Below, piece after piece: positions 56,656 to 64,000 of a DNA stretch of 64,000 nt (position 1 is the first letter of the stretch; every line of letters begins with the position of its first letter). Source of the DNA: Prauserella salsuginis (lineage in GTDB: Bacteria; Actinomycetota; Actinomycetes; Mycobacteriales; Pseudonocardiaceae). Below the pieces are notes generated by a model that was given only the letters and a program-made list of their open reading frames with translations, did no database searches and had not been told where the DNA came from. The DNA is taken from NCBI RefSeq assembly GCF_024648885.1, contig NZ_JANBBF010000008.1, positions 1,054,001 to 1,118,000 of the forward strand, written 5' to 3'. Both the position numbers and the translations under genes were made by a program.

Positions 56656-58029
56656 GTGAGCGACGCTGAAGCCGACCTGGTGATCCTGGGTGGCGGATCG
56701 GGCGGTTACGCCGCGGCCTTCCGGGCCGCCGAACTGGGCATGTCCGTCACGCTGATCGAGAAGGACAAGCTGGGCGGCACCTGCTTGCATCGAGGGTGCA
56801 TCCCGACCAAGGCGCTGCTGCACGCCGCCGAGGTCGCCGATTCGGCCCGCGAAGGCGAGCAGTTCGGCGTGAAGACCACCCTCGAGGGCGTCGACATGGC
56901 CGGGGTCCACAAGTACAAGGACGGCATCGTCACCCGGCTGTACAAGGGTCTGCAGGGGCTGGCCAAGGCCCACAAGGTCACCTTCGTCGAAGGCTCGGGA
57001 ACCTACGTCGGCGGCACCACCGTCGAGGTCGACGGCACCCGCTACACCGGCAAGAACATCATCCTGGCGACCGGTTCGTACTCGAAGACGCTGCCGGGCC
57101 TGGAGCTCGGCGGGCGGATCATCGCCAGCGAGGAAGCCCTCCAGCTCGACTACGTGCCGAAGAAGGCGATCGTGCTGGGCGGCGGCGTCATCGGCGTCGA
57201 GTTCGCCAGCGTGTGGGCGTCCTTCGGCACCGACGTGACGATCGTCGAGGCCCTGCCGCGGCTCGTGCCCAACGAGGACGAGTTCGCCTCCAAGCAGCTC
57301 GAGCGCGCCTTCCGCCGCCGCAAGATCGGCTACAAGACGGGCGTGAAGTTCACCGAGGCCAAGCAGGACGACAGCGGCGTCACGGTGACCCTCGAGTCCG
57401 GCGAGACGCTCGAGGCCGACGTGCTGCTGGTCGCCGTCGGCCGCGGGCCCAACACCGCGGGCCACGGCTACGAGGAGGCGGGCGTCCAGCTCGACCGCGG
57501 GTTCGTCGTCACCGACGAGCGCCTGCGCACGAGCAACCCGAACGTCTACGCCGTCGGCGACATCGTCCCGGGCCTGCAGCTGGCCCACCGCGGTTTCCAG
57601 CAGGGCGTGTTCGTCGCCGAGGAGATCGCCGGACTCAACCCGTCGCCGATCGACGAGGACGGCATCCCGCGGGTGACGTACTCGCACCCCGAGGTCGCCT
57701 CCGTTGGCCTCACCGAGGCCGCCGCCAAGGAGCAGTACGGCGCCGAGGTCGAGGCGTTCACCTACGACCTCGGCGGCAACGGCAAGAGCCAGATCCTCAA
57801 GACCTCCGGCGCGGTGAAGCTGGTCAAGGCGCCGGACGGACCGGTCGTGGGGCTGCACCTCGTGGGCGACCGCGTCGGCGAACTCATCGGCGAGGCGCAG
57901 CTGATCTACAACTGGGAGGCCTTCCCCGAGGACGTCGCTCCGCTGATCCACGCCCACCCGACCCAGTCCGAGGCGCTCGGCGAGGCACATCTCGCACTCG
58001 CGGGCAAGCCGTTGCACGTCCACGGCTGA
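56656..58029 (+). CDS. lpdA: Dihydrolipoyl dehydrogenase LpdA (E3)
   Basis: Flavoprotein E3 that re-oxidises lipoyl groups for 2-oxoacid dehydrogenases, 457 residues. Seen: VILGGGSGGYAAAFRAAELG (FAD), the redox disulfide GGTCLHRGCIPTKALLH, VLGGGVIGVEFASVWASFG (NAD) and the C-terminal HAHPTQSE with the catalytic His. GTG at 56656. It is followed by the E2 gene sucB and can also serve the E1/E2 pair at 37682-41132, which has no E3 of its own. Confidence 0.96.
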   Translation: MSDAEADLVILGGGSGGYAAAFRAAELGMSVTLIEKDKLGGTCLHRGCIPTKALLHAAEVADSAREGEQFGVKTTLEGVDMAGVHKYKDGIVTRLYKGLQGLAKAHKVTFVEGSGTYVGGTTVEVDGTRYTGKNIILATGSYSKTLPGLELGGRIIASEEALQLDYVPKKAIVLGGGVIGVEFASVWASFGTDVTIVEALPRLVPNEDEFASKQLERAFRRRKIGYKTGVKFTEAKQDDSGVTVTLESGETLEADVLLVAVGRGPNTAGHGYEEAGVQLDRGFVVTDERLRTSNPNVYAVGDIVPGLQLAHRGFQQGVFVAEEIAGLNPSPIDEDGIPRVTYSHPEVASVGLTEAAAKEQYGAEVEAFTYDLGGNGKSQILKTSGAVKLVKAPDGPVVGLHLVGDRVGELIGEAQLIYNWEAFPEDVAPLIHAHPTQSEALGEAHLALAGKPLHVHG

Positions 58030-58086
58030 CGCCCCGGCTCGCACCCAAGACCAACATCGACAACGAACCAAGGGAGTCAGCAAACG

Positions 58087-59913
58087 ATGGCGTACTCCGT
58101 CACATTGCCGGAGCTCGGGGAAAGCGTCACGGAGGGCACTGTCACCCGGTGGCTGAAGCAGGAGGGTGAGTCGGTCGCGGTCGACGAGCCGTTGCTGGAG
58201 ATCAGCACCGACAAGGTCGACACCGAGGTCCCTTCGCCCGTCGCAGGTACGGTCCAGAAGATCATCGCCAAGGAGGACGACACCGTCGAGGTCGGCGGCG
58301 AGCTGGCGTTGGTCGACGACGGCTCCGGTGGCGGCGAGTCGGCACCCGCTGCGCCGGCCGCGCCCGCGGAGTCGGCACCCGCAGCGTCGCCCGCACCCGC
58401 CGAGTCCGCACCTGCCGAGTCCGCTCCGGCGGCAGCCCCGGAACCCGCCGCTGCGCCCGCGGCTGCTTCCGGTGGCTCCGCATCCGGCAGCCCGGTAACC
58501 CTGCCCGAACTGGGCGAGAGCGTCACCGAGGGCACCGTCACCCGGTGGCTCAAGCAGGTCGGCGACACCGTCGAGGTGGACGAGCCGCTGCTCGAGATCT
58601 CCACGGACAAGGTCGACACCGAGGTGCCCTCACCGGTCGCCGGCACGCTGTTGGAGATCTCGGCTGGCGAGGACACGACCGTCGAGGTCGGCGGTCAGCT
58701 CGCGGTGATCGGCTCGGCCGACGCGGCACCGTCCGCACCGGCTCCCGCATCCACGCCGACGCCGGAGCCCGCGCCGGAGCCCGAACCGGCCCCGGCACCG
58801 CAGCAGGAGGCTCCCGCCCCTGCCGCACAGCAGGCCCCGAGCGCCCCAGCCCAGCAGGCGCCCGCCCAGCAGGCTCCGGCCCAGCAGGCTCAGGCACCCG
58901 CCGCGCCGGCGCAGTCCGCACCGGCTCCGGCACAGGGTGACGGCGGTGGCACGCCGTACGTGACGCCGCTGGTGCGCAAGCTCGCCGCCGAGCACGGCAT
59001 CGACCTGTCGACCCTGACCGGTTCGGGTGTCGGCGGCCGTATCCGCAAGCAGGACGTACTCGCCGCCGTCGACGCGAAGCAGCAGCAGGCCCCGGCCGCC
59101 GCGCCGGCCGGATCGACGGCCCCGGCGGCGCAGGCCGCACCGTCGAAGCCCGCCGCTGCGGCGCCGGTCTCCGACGCGGAGAAGGCCGCACTGCGCGGCA
59201 CCGTGCAGAAGGCCAACCGGATCCGCCAGATCACCGCGGAGAAGACCAAGGAGTCGCTGCAGGTCTCGGCGCAGCTCACGCAGGTGCACGAGGTCGACGT
59301 CAGCAAGATCGCCAAGCTGCGTCAGCGCGCCAAGTCGGCGTTCCGCGAGCGCGAAGGTGTGAACCTGACGTTCCTGCCGTTCTTCGCCAAGGCCACGGTC
59401 GAGGCGCTGAAGCAGCACCCGAACGTCAACGCCTCCTACAACGAGGAGACGAAGGAGATCACCTACCACGGCTCGATCAACCTCGGCGTCGCCGTGGACA
59501 CCGAGCGTGGGCTGCTGTCGGTGGTCATCCACGACGCCGGTGAGCTGAGCCTGTCCGGCCTGGCCCACCGCATCGCGGACCTGGCCGAGCGGGCGCGCAC
59601 CAACAAGGTCACGCCGGACGAGCTCACCGGTGGCACGTTCACGATCACGAACATCGGCAGCAACGGTGCCCTGTTCGACACGCCGATCATCGTGCAGCCG
59701 CAGTCGGGCATGCTCGGCACCGGCGCGGTCGTCAAGCGCCCGGTCGTGGTGGCCGACGAGGACGGCAACGACACGATCGCCGTGCGGTCGATGTCGTACC
59801 TGCCGCTGACCTACGACCACCGGCTGATCGACGGTGCCGACGCGGGCCGCTTCGTGACGACGATCAAGCAGCGTCTCGAGGACGGCAACTTCGAGGACGA
59901 GCTGGGCCTCTGA
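58087..59913 (+). CDS. sucB: Dihydrolipoamide acyltransferase with two lipoyl domains (SucB/DlaT)
   Basis: E2 of the pyruvate/2-oxoglutarate dehydrogenase complex, 608 residues. Two lipoyl domains ([19 protein letters not shown] twice, lipoyl Lys in STDKVDTEV) are joined by Pro/Ala-rich linkers; a subunit-binding domain ([20 protein letters not shown]) and the catalytic core with [13 protein letters not shown] follow. In actinobacteria this protein serves more than one complex. ATG at 58087, GGGAG upstream. Two terminators follow. Confidence 0.95.
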   Translation: MAYSVTLPELGESVTEGTVTRWLKQEGESVAVDEPLLEISTDKVDTEVPSPVAGTVQKIIAKEDDTVEVGGELALVDDGSGGGESAPAAPAAPAESAPAASPAPAESAPAESAPAAAPEPAAAPAAASGGSASGSPVTLPELGESVTEGTVTRWLKQVGDTVEVDEPLLEISTDKVDTEVPSPVAGTLLEISAGEDTTVEVGGQLAVIGSADAAPSAPAPASTPTPEPAPEPEPAPAPQQEAPAPAAQQAPSAPAQQAPAQQAPAQQAQAPAAPAQSAPAPAQGDGGGTPYVTPLVRKLAAEHGIDLSTLTGSGVGGRIRKQDVLAAVDAKQQQAPAAAPAGSTAPAAQAAPSKPAAAAPVSDAEKAALRGTVQKANRIRQITAEKTKESLQVSAQLTQVHEVDVSKIAKLRQRAKSAFREREGVNLTFLPFFAKATVEALKQHPNVNASYNEETKEITYHGSINLGVAVDTERGLLSVVIHDAGELSLSGLAHRIADLAERARTNKVTPDELTGGTFTITNIGSNGALFDTPIIVQPQSGMLGTGAVVKRPVVVADEDGNDTIAVRSMSYLPLTYDHRLIDGADAGRFVTTIKQRLEDGNFEDELGL

Positions 59914-59917
59914 CACC

Positions 59918-59948
59918 GGTTGTCCCCGGCGCCGCGCCGGGGACAACC
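59918..59948. terminator. First terminator after sucB
   Basis: A 13-bp stem GGTTGTCCCCGGC/GCCGGGGACAACC (59918-59930 with 59936-59948), 5-base loop. Confidence 0.85.
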
Positions 59949-59959
59949 CGATCGGGCAT

Positions 59960-60023
59960 GCACCGATCGGTCAGTGCACAAATCGGCCGGAGCACAAATC
60001 GGCCGGAGCACCAATCGTCCGGG
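59960..60023. repeat. 16-bp tandem array between sucB and the SDR gene
   Basis: Units of 16 bases start at 59960, 59976, 59992 and 60008: GCACCGATCGGTCAGT, GCACAAATCGGCCGGA (twice, identical) and GCACCAATCGTCCGGG, followed by GCACAAC. Confidence 0.9.
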
Positions 60024-60057
60024 GCACAACTGCAGAATCGGGCGTGAGCCCGTAACC

Positions 60058-60107
60058 GAATCGAGGGTCTGAACCCGGTGCCGCCATCGGGTTCAGACCC
60101 TCGATTC
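60058..60107. terminator. Second terminator after sucB
   Basis: A perfect 19-bp stem GAATCGAGGGTCTGAACCC/GGGTTCAGACCCTCGATTC (60058-60076 with 60089-60107) with a 12-base loop. Confidence 0.9.
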
Positions 60108-60246
60108 ATCGTCGCGCCGGATGATGCGACGTCGAGGGTTGAGCGCATTCCGCGCGGCTCCGGTACGCCGGCGCGGTGAGAACGACGTGACGTCCTCGAC
60201 CACGCCCGTCCGTAGCGACAGCGGCGCGGCGGGGGCGCATCACCGA

Positions 60247-60252
60247 TAGGGT
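60247..60252 (+). promoter_or_regulatory. -10 box for leaderless SDR gene
   Basis: TAGGGT followed by eight bases and ATG at 60261. Confidence 0.4.
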
Positions 60253-60260
60253 GGGGCGTT

Positions 60261-61148
60261 ATGCGAGTCATGGTCGCGGGTTCGAGCGGACTGCTGGGCG
60301 GGGCGCTGGTCACGCGGCTGCGCACGGCCGGACACGACGTGCTGCGGCTGGTCCGGCGCACCCCGCGGGCCGCCGACGAACGGGGCTGGGAGCCACCCGC
60401 AGGACGGATCGACGACGGCGCGTTCGACGGTGTCGACGCCGTGGTGAACCTGTGCGGCGCGCCGCTGGCGTCCAGCCGCTGGAGCGACGCCCGGAAACAG
60501 CACCTCGTCGACAGCCGTGTCGAGCCCACGGAGGTCATCGCCGAGACCGTAGCCCGTCACGGGATTCCGGTGCTGCTCAATGCCTCCGGGATCAACGTCT
60601 ACGGCGACACCGGCGACCGCGAGGTGGACGAAACCGCGCCGACCGGATCCGGTTTTCTCGCCGACCTCTGCCGCGAGTGGGAGTCCGCCACCGAGCCGGC
60701 GGTGCGCGCGGGCGCCCGCGTCGTGCTGCTGCGCACGTCCCCCGTGTTGTCGTCCACCGGCGGACTGCTGGCCCCGCTGCGCACGCTGTTCCGACTGGGC
60801 CTCGGTGGCAAGCTCGGTGACGGCAAGCAGTACTTCCCGTGGATCGGGCTCGACGACCACGTCGCCGCGATGGAGTGGCTGCTGCGCGGCGCCGGAGTGT
60901 CCGGCCCCGTGAACCTGACCGCGCCCGAACCGGTCACCAACGCCGAGTTCACCCGAGCTCTGGGCGAGGCGCTTCGCCGTCCGACACCGTGGCGCGTGCC
61001 GGGCTTCGCGCTGCGGACCGTGCTCGGCGAAGCGGCCGACGAGATGCTGCTGTCGGGCCCCCGTGCCGTGCCGTCCCGACTGCCCGAGGCGGGATTCACG
61101 TTCAGCCACCCACGCATCGACCAGGCGCTGGCCGCAGTCACCCGATGA
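60261..61148 (+). CDS. TIGR01777-type SDR epimerase with DUF1731
   Basis: NAD(P)-dependent epimerase-like protein, 295 residues. The N-terminal Rossmann fold has MVAGSSGLLGGALVTRLRTAGHDV; the extended SDR fold continues with VVNLCGAPLAS, LNASGINVYGDTGDREVDET and the DUF1731 C-terminus (PTPWRVPGFALRTVLGEAADEMLLSG). Its substrate is unknown. In mycobacteria it sits between sucB and lipB, as here. Confidence 0.9.
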   Translation: MRVMVAGSSGLLGGALVTRLRTAGHDVLRLVRRTPRAADERGWEPPAGRIDDGAFDGVDAVVNLCGAPLASSRWSDARKQHLVDSRVEPTEVIAETVARHGIPVLLNASGINVYGDTGDREVDETAPTGSGFLADLCREWESATEPAVRAGARVVLLRTSPVLSSTGGLLAPLRTLFRLGLGGKLGDGKQYFPWIGLDDHVAAMEWLLRGAGVSGPVNLTAPEPVTNAEFTRALGEALRRPTPWRVPGFALRTVLGEAADEMLLSGPRAVPSRLPEAGFTFSHPRIDQALAAVTR

Positions 61149-61160
61149 CGTTCCGATGCC

Positions 61161-61838
61161 ATGCCCGGACCGCCCACGTCGACGCGCAGGCCGCACCCGG
61201 GGACGGGCCGTACCCGGCTGACGAGCACCGGCCTCGCGTTGCTGGTGCTGTTCACCGCGCTCGGCCTCGTCGCCCGTGACGGCACGGGCGTCGATCGCGC
61301 GCTGACCGAAGGCCTGCACGGCGTGTGGCGCACCACGGCCGGTGACGTCGCGGCGGTCGTCGGCATGGTGCTGGGCCCGGTTCTGCCCCTCCTGCTGGCC
61401 GCCGCCCTCGTCGTGGCCGCGCTGCGGTACCGCCGGTCCGATCCATACCTCGCGGGCCTGCTGGTACGTGTCCTCGTCGTGCTCGGCGCATGTCGCATGG
61501 TCAGCGCCGTGGCGAAACCGCTGTTCGCGCGCGACCGGCCCCGGCAGTTCCCGGACTGGGCCTTTCCCAGCGGACACGTCACCTCGGTGGCGGCGACCGG
61601 GTTCGCCGTCTGGCTGCTGACGGCGTGGGTGGCGCCGCAGCTGCGCCGCCGGGCTGCCGCCACGGCCGGCGTCGCCGTCGCGGTGTGCGCGGCGAGCCGC
61701 ATCGTGCTGGAGGTGCACTGGCTGACCGACACGGTGGGCGCGGTCGTCGGCGTCGCCGGTGCCGGCCTGGTGACGACGGTGGCGCTGCGACTGACGCCGG
61801 TCCCGCCACGAAGGCCGGGAGTAGAGTCGGCTCCGTGA
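61161..61838 (+). CDS. PAP2-family membrane phosphatase
   Basis: A 225-residue membrane phosphatase with about six hydrophobic helices. The three PAP2 signatures are present: [21 protein letters not shown] and [12 protein letters not shown] (two catalytic His and Arg). It likely removes phosphate from a lipid or prenyl diphosphate on the outer face. ATG at 61161, 12 bases after the SDR gene. Its stop overlaps the lipB start (GTGA). Confidence 0.88.
   Translation: MPGPPTSTRRPHPGTGRTRLTSTGLALLVLFTALGLVARDGTGVDRALTEGLHGVWRTTAGDVAAVVGMVLGPVLPLLLAAALVVAALRYRRSDPYLAGLLVRVLVVLGACRMVSAVAKPLFARDRPRQFPDWAFPSGHVTSVAATGFAVWLLTAWVAPQLRRRAAATAGVAVAVCAASRIVLEVHWLTDTVGAVVGVAGAGLVTTVALRLTPVPPRRPGVESAP
61822..61827 (+). 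promoter_or_regulatory. -10 box for leaderless lipB inside the PAP2 gene
   Basis: TAGAGT followed by seven bases and GTG at 61835, within the coding end of the upstream gene. Confidence 0.4.
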
Positions 61839-62578
61839 CTGCGAACGCGAACCTTTCCTGCCGCACCGCTTCCGACCCGGTCGACGTGCGGGAGATCGGC
61901 ACGATCGACTACCTCGAGGCGTGGGAACTGCAGCGCAAGTACGCCGACGCCCGCGCCGACGAAACCGGTCCGGACACGATGCTGCTGCTGCAGCACCCGT
62001 CGGTGTACACGGCGGGCAAACGCACCCAGCCCGAGGACCGGCCGACCGACGGCACGCCGGTGATCGACGTCGACCGCGGCGGCCGGATCACCTGGCACGG
62101 GCCGGGACAGCTCGTCGGCTACCCGCTCGTGAAGCTGGCCGACCCGGTCGACGTGGTGCAGTACGTCCGCCGGGTCGAGGAGGCCCTCATCCACGTGTGC
62201 GAGACCTTCGGTGTGCACACGGGCCGTGTCGACGGCCGCAGCGGCGTGTGGCTGCCGGCCGACGACCGCGGCCCGGAACGCAAGATCGCCGCGATCGGCA
62301 TCCGCGTGCAGCGCGGGGTGACCATGCACGGATTCGAGCTCAACTGCAACGCCGACCTCAGCGCGTTCGACCGGATCGTGCCGTGCGGCATCAGCGACGC
62401 GGGCACGACGTCGCTGTCGAAGGAGCTCGGCCGTGACGTGCCGGTCGCCGAGGCGTTGCCGTACGCGCGCGATGCGGTGCTGGCGGCGCTCGACGGTGAG
62501 TTGCCGGTGAGCGACGACCGCTGGCTCCCCCGCCAGCAGCCATCCGCCCCCGGCGTCACGTTCGCCCTCCAGAACTGA
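61835..62578 (+). CDS. lipB: Octanoyl-[ACP]:protein N-octanoyltransferase LipB
   Basis: Transfers the octanoyl group from ACP to lipoyl domains for lipoylation by LipA. The 247-residue protein has [16 protein letters not shown], the [21 protein letters not shown] block, [23 protein letters not shown] (catalytic Lys) and [17 protein letters not shown] (catalytic Cys). It supplies the lipoylated E2 proteins of this window, SucB and the E2 at 37682. GTG at 61835 overlaps the PAP2 stop. Confidence 0.95.
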   Translation: MTANANLSCRTASDPVDVREIGTIDYLEAWELQRKYADARADETGPDTMLLLQHPSVYTAGKRTQPEDRPTDGTPVIDVDRGGRITWHGPGQLVGYPLVKLADPVDVVQYVRRVEEALIHVCETFGVHTGRVDGRSGVWLPADDRGPERKIAAIGIRVQRGVTMHGFELNCNADLSAFDRIVPCGISDAGTTSLSKELGRDVPVAEALPYARDAVLAALDGELPVSDDRWLPRQQPSAPGVTFALQN

Positions 62579-62581
62579 GAA

Positions 62582-62636
62582 TGCCCCCAAGGGCACTTTG
62601 GTTGCGTTGAGTGCAACTAAAGTGCCCCTGGGGGCA
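62582..62636. terminator. Long hairpin between lipB and the LLM oxidoreductase gene
   Basis: About 24 base pairs: TGCCCCCAAGGGCACTTTGGTTGC against GCAACTAAAGTGCCCCTGGGGGCA, with two mismatched or wobble positions and a short loop. It sits between convergent genes and probably terminates both. Confidence 0.8.
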
Positions 62637-62666
62637 GTCCGGTACCCCACCCATCGTCGCGGGTGC

Positions 62667-63599
62667 TCAGTCGAGCTGGCGGGCGACCTCGGAGCCGATG
62701 AGTTCGAGGTGGTCGAGGTCCGACAGGTCGAGGACCTGCAGGTACAGCCGCGACACGCCGGTCTTCTCACGCCAGTGGCCGATCGTGTCGACGACCTCGG
62801 CGGGTGTGCCGGCGAGGCCGTTCTGCTTCAGTTCCGGCACCTCGCGCCCGATGGCGTTCGCACGCCGGGAGATCTCGGCCTCGTCGCGTCCGACGGCCAC
62901 GACGAGTGCGGCGGACCGGCGGACCGGCGTGGTGCGACCGGCTTCCTTCGCGGCCACGTCGACGCGTTCGAACTGCGCCGCCGCCGACTCGGCGTCCATG
63001 AACGGGGTGTTGAACTCGTCGGCGTAGCGCGCCGCGAGCGCGGGCGTGCGCTTCTTGCCACCGCCGCCGAGGATCACCGGCGGGTGCGGTCGCTGCGCCG
63101 GCTTCGGCAGGCCGGGGGCGCCGTCGAGCGTGTAGTGGTCGCCGGAGAACGAGAACGTCTCCCCTTCGGGTGTGTCCCACAGGCCGGTGATGACAGCCAG
63201 CTGCTCGGTGTAGCGGTCGAACAGTGTCTTCGTGGGCGGCAGGTCGATGCCGTAGGCGGTGTGCTCGTCGGCGTACCAGCCGGAGCCGAAACCGAAGTCG
63301 ATGCGGCCGCCGGACATGCGGTCGGCCTGCGCCACGGAGATCGCCAGCACGGAGGGATGCCGGAACGTCGCCGCAGTGACGAGCGTGCCCAGCCGGATGG
63401 TCGAGGTCTCACGGGCTAGACCTGCGAGTGTGAGCCACGCGTCGGTCGGCCCCGGGAGGCCGGACGCGTCACCCATCTTCAGGTAGTGGTCGGAGCGGAA
63501 GAACGCGCCGAAGCCGTTGTCCTCGGTTGCCTTCGCGACCCGGAGGAGGTCCTCGTAGTCGGCGCCTTGCTGGGGTTCGGTGAAGATCCTGAGTTCCAC
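62667..63599 (-). CDS. LLM-class F420-dependent oxidoreductase
   Basis: Luciferase-like TIM-barrel enzyme, 310 residues, probably using F420. Seen: MELRIFTEPQQGADYEDLLRVAKATEDNGFGAFFRSDHYLK, IRLGTLVTAATFRHPSVLA, GRIDFGFGSGWYADEHTAYG and PPVILGGGGKKRTPALAARYADEFNT. The substrate is unknown; this branch is large in actinomycetes. GTG at 63599. Confidence 0.88.
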   Translation of the reverse strand: MELRIFTEPQQGADYEDLLRVAKATEDNGFGAFFRSDHYLKMGDASGLPGPTDAWLTLAGLARETSTIRLGTLVTAATFRHPSVLAISVAQADRMSGGRIDFGFGSGWYADEHTAYGIDLPPTKTLFDRYTEQLAVITGLWDTPEGETFSFSGDHYTLDGAPGLPKPAQRPHPPVILGGGGKKRTPALAARYADEFNTPFMDAESAAAQFERVDVAAKEAGRTTPVRRSAALVVAVGRDEAEISRRANAIGREVPELKQNGLAGTPAEVVDTIGHWREKTGVSRLYLQVLDLSDLDHLELIGSEVARQLD

Positions 63600-63609
63600 G
63601 GTCCAAAGA

Positions 63610-63715
63610 CTAAGAGGTCGCGTGCAGCGCGTCCCTTTGGGCGGCGGCGGGAGACGGGCGGGCTAGAAGGTCGCGCGCAGCGCGTCCGCTTGGGCGGCGG
63701 TGGGAGACGGGCGGG
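63610..63715. repeat. 53-bp tandem duplication
   Basis: Units 63610-63662 and 63663-63715, differing at a few positions, each ending GGGAGACGGGCGGG. Confidence 0.85.
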
Positions 63716-63724
63716 CCGCCGCAT

Positions 63725-63820
63725 CGAGTTCTGGACGCAACACCGCGAGTTCTGCGTTCAGCATCACGAGATCTGCGCTCAGTACCGTGAGTCACTCAGT
63801 ACCGTGAGTTCTGCACTCGC
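63725..63820. repeat. Degenerate about 21-bp repeats
   Basis: Copies of roughly CGAGTTCTGCGCTCAGTACCG in succession, some truncated. Confidence 0.7.
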
Positions 63821-63870
63821 CCGTCGCCCAACCACCGCCCCGACGACGCGCTACCGCGCGGCAGCGTCCT

Positions 63871-63935
63871 CGGCGCGGTCCCCGGCCTGCCCCCTCGGCG
63901 CGGTCCCCGGCCTGCCCCCTCGGCGCGGTCCCCTT
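63871..63935. repeat. 25-bp tandem repeat
   Basis: The unit begins CGGCGCGGTCCCCGG and ends CCTGCCCCCT; it occurs at 63871 and 63896, with a partial third copy at 63921. Confidence 0.85.
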
Positions 63936-63947
63936 CGCGCCGGCCGG

Positions 63948-64000
63948 TCATGCGTCGGCGGCAGGTCTGCGCACCTGGTTCAGCAGCCGCACGACCACGT
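63948..64000 (-). CDS. Possible 3' end of a minus-strand gene (truncated by window)
   Basis: A frame open to the window edge ends VVVRLLNQVRRPAADA and TGA (63948-63950). Too short to identify. The repeats stop just before it. Confidence 0.3.
   Translation of the reverse strand, partial: VVVRLLNQVRRPAADA

Larger units (their letters stand above)
59914..60260. other. 347-bp gap between sucB and the SDR gene
   Basis: It holds two strong hairpins, the 16-bp array and a -10 box listed separately. No gene is seen. Confidence 0.6.
63600..63947. other. 348-bp repeat-rich gap at the window end
   Basis: It contains a 53-bp tandem duplication, several degenerate about 21-bp units with CGAGTTCTGCG motifs and a 25-bp tandem duplication, listed separately. 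No gene is supported. Confidence 0.6.

Overview
The window is high-GC DNA from an actinomycete, most likely a member of the Pseudonocardiaceae (Saccharomonospora, Amycolatopsis or Prauserella type). This rests on the gene content: a dihaem QcrC and actinobacterial CtaF, PimB', an actinobacterial-type NadA and NrtR, DUF2567, DUF3043 and DUF2510 proteins. It also rests on gene order, which follows the mycobacterial block pimB' - NlpC/P60 - exonuclease/GIY-YIG protein - trpD - ctaE-qcrCAB - ctaF-ctaC - asnB - A-type Fe-S carrier - cobT - ilvE - pepA - sucB - SDR - lipB. The species cannot be named from sequence reading alone.

Layout. 1-618: end of a siderophore-type ABC ATPase. 619-3816 (minus): hisD-hisC-hisB plus a 53-residue membrane protein. 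3994-4797: a nitrilase-family amidase. 4850-8704 (minus): nadA-nadB-nadC, divergent from the regulator nrtR (8758-9492). 9530-13480: a Lon-substrate-domain protein, DUF2567 and a SulP/carbonic anhydrase fusion. 13905-21698: pimB', an NlpC/P60 hydrolase, a Cys-rich protein, a NYN-domain protein, a secreted EEP-family protein and a DEDDh/GIY-YIG nuclease. 21748-30008: the respiratory bc1-aa3 genes with a stand-alone trpD. 30009-36881: asnB, DUF2510, the A-type Fe-S carrier, DUF3043, an aldo/keto reductase and a zinc-ribbon protein.

36902-46864 is the accessory locus of most interest. A glucitol-type PTS (EIIC, EIIB, EIIA, GutM), its own HPr and a SorC-type regulator sit beside an operon encoding a DXP-reductoisomerase-like (DRL/SAF) oxidoreductase, an acetoin-dehydrogenase-type E1alpha/E1beta/E2 and an IspD-like cytidylyltransferase. 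The same 14-bp palindrome (TGCACATATGTGCA) lies in the control regions of both operons. Read together, I infer a catabolic route for 2-C-methyl-D-erythritol or a close relative: PTS uptake to MEP, DRL run in reverse to DXP, then thiamine-dependent cleavage to acetyl-CoA and glyceraldehyde 3-phosphate, with IspD offering a salvage branch into isoprenoids.

46869-64000: cobT (catalytic Glu apparently replaced), ilvE, membrane proteins, pepA, a SUKH-domain gene whose last 66 bp are duplicated around an RHH-like/Doc toxin-antitoxin module, phoD, lpdA-sucB (shared E3 and a two-lipoyl E2), an SDR epimerase, a PAP2 phosphatase, lipB, an LLM oxidoreductase and a repeat-rich end. Several intergenic gaps hold short tandem arrays with exactly 16-bp units. 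Many genes have a TANNNT -10 box 6-8 bases before the start codon, which predicts leaderless transcripts.
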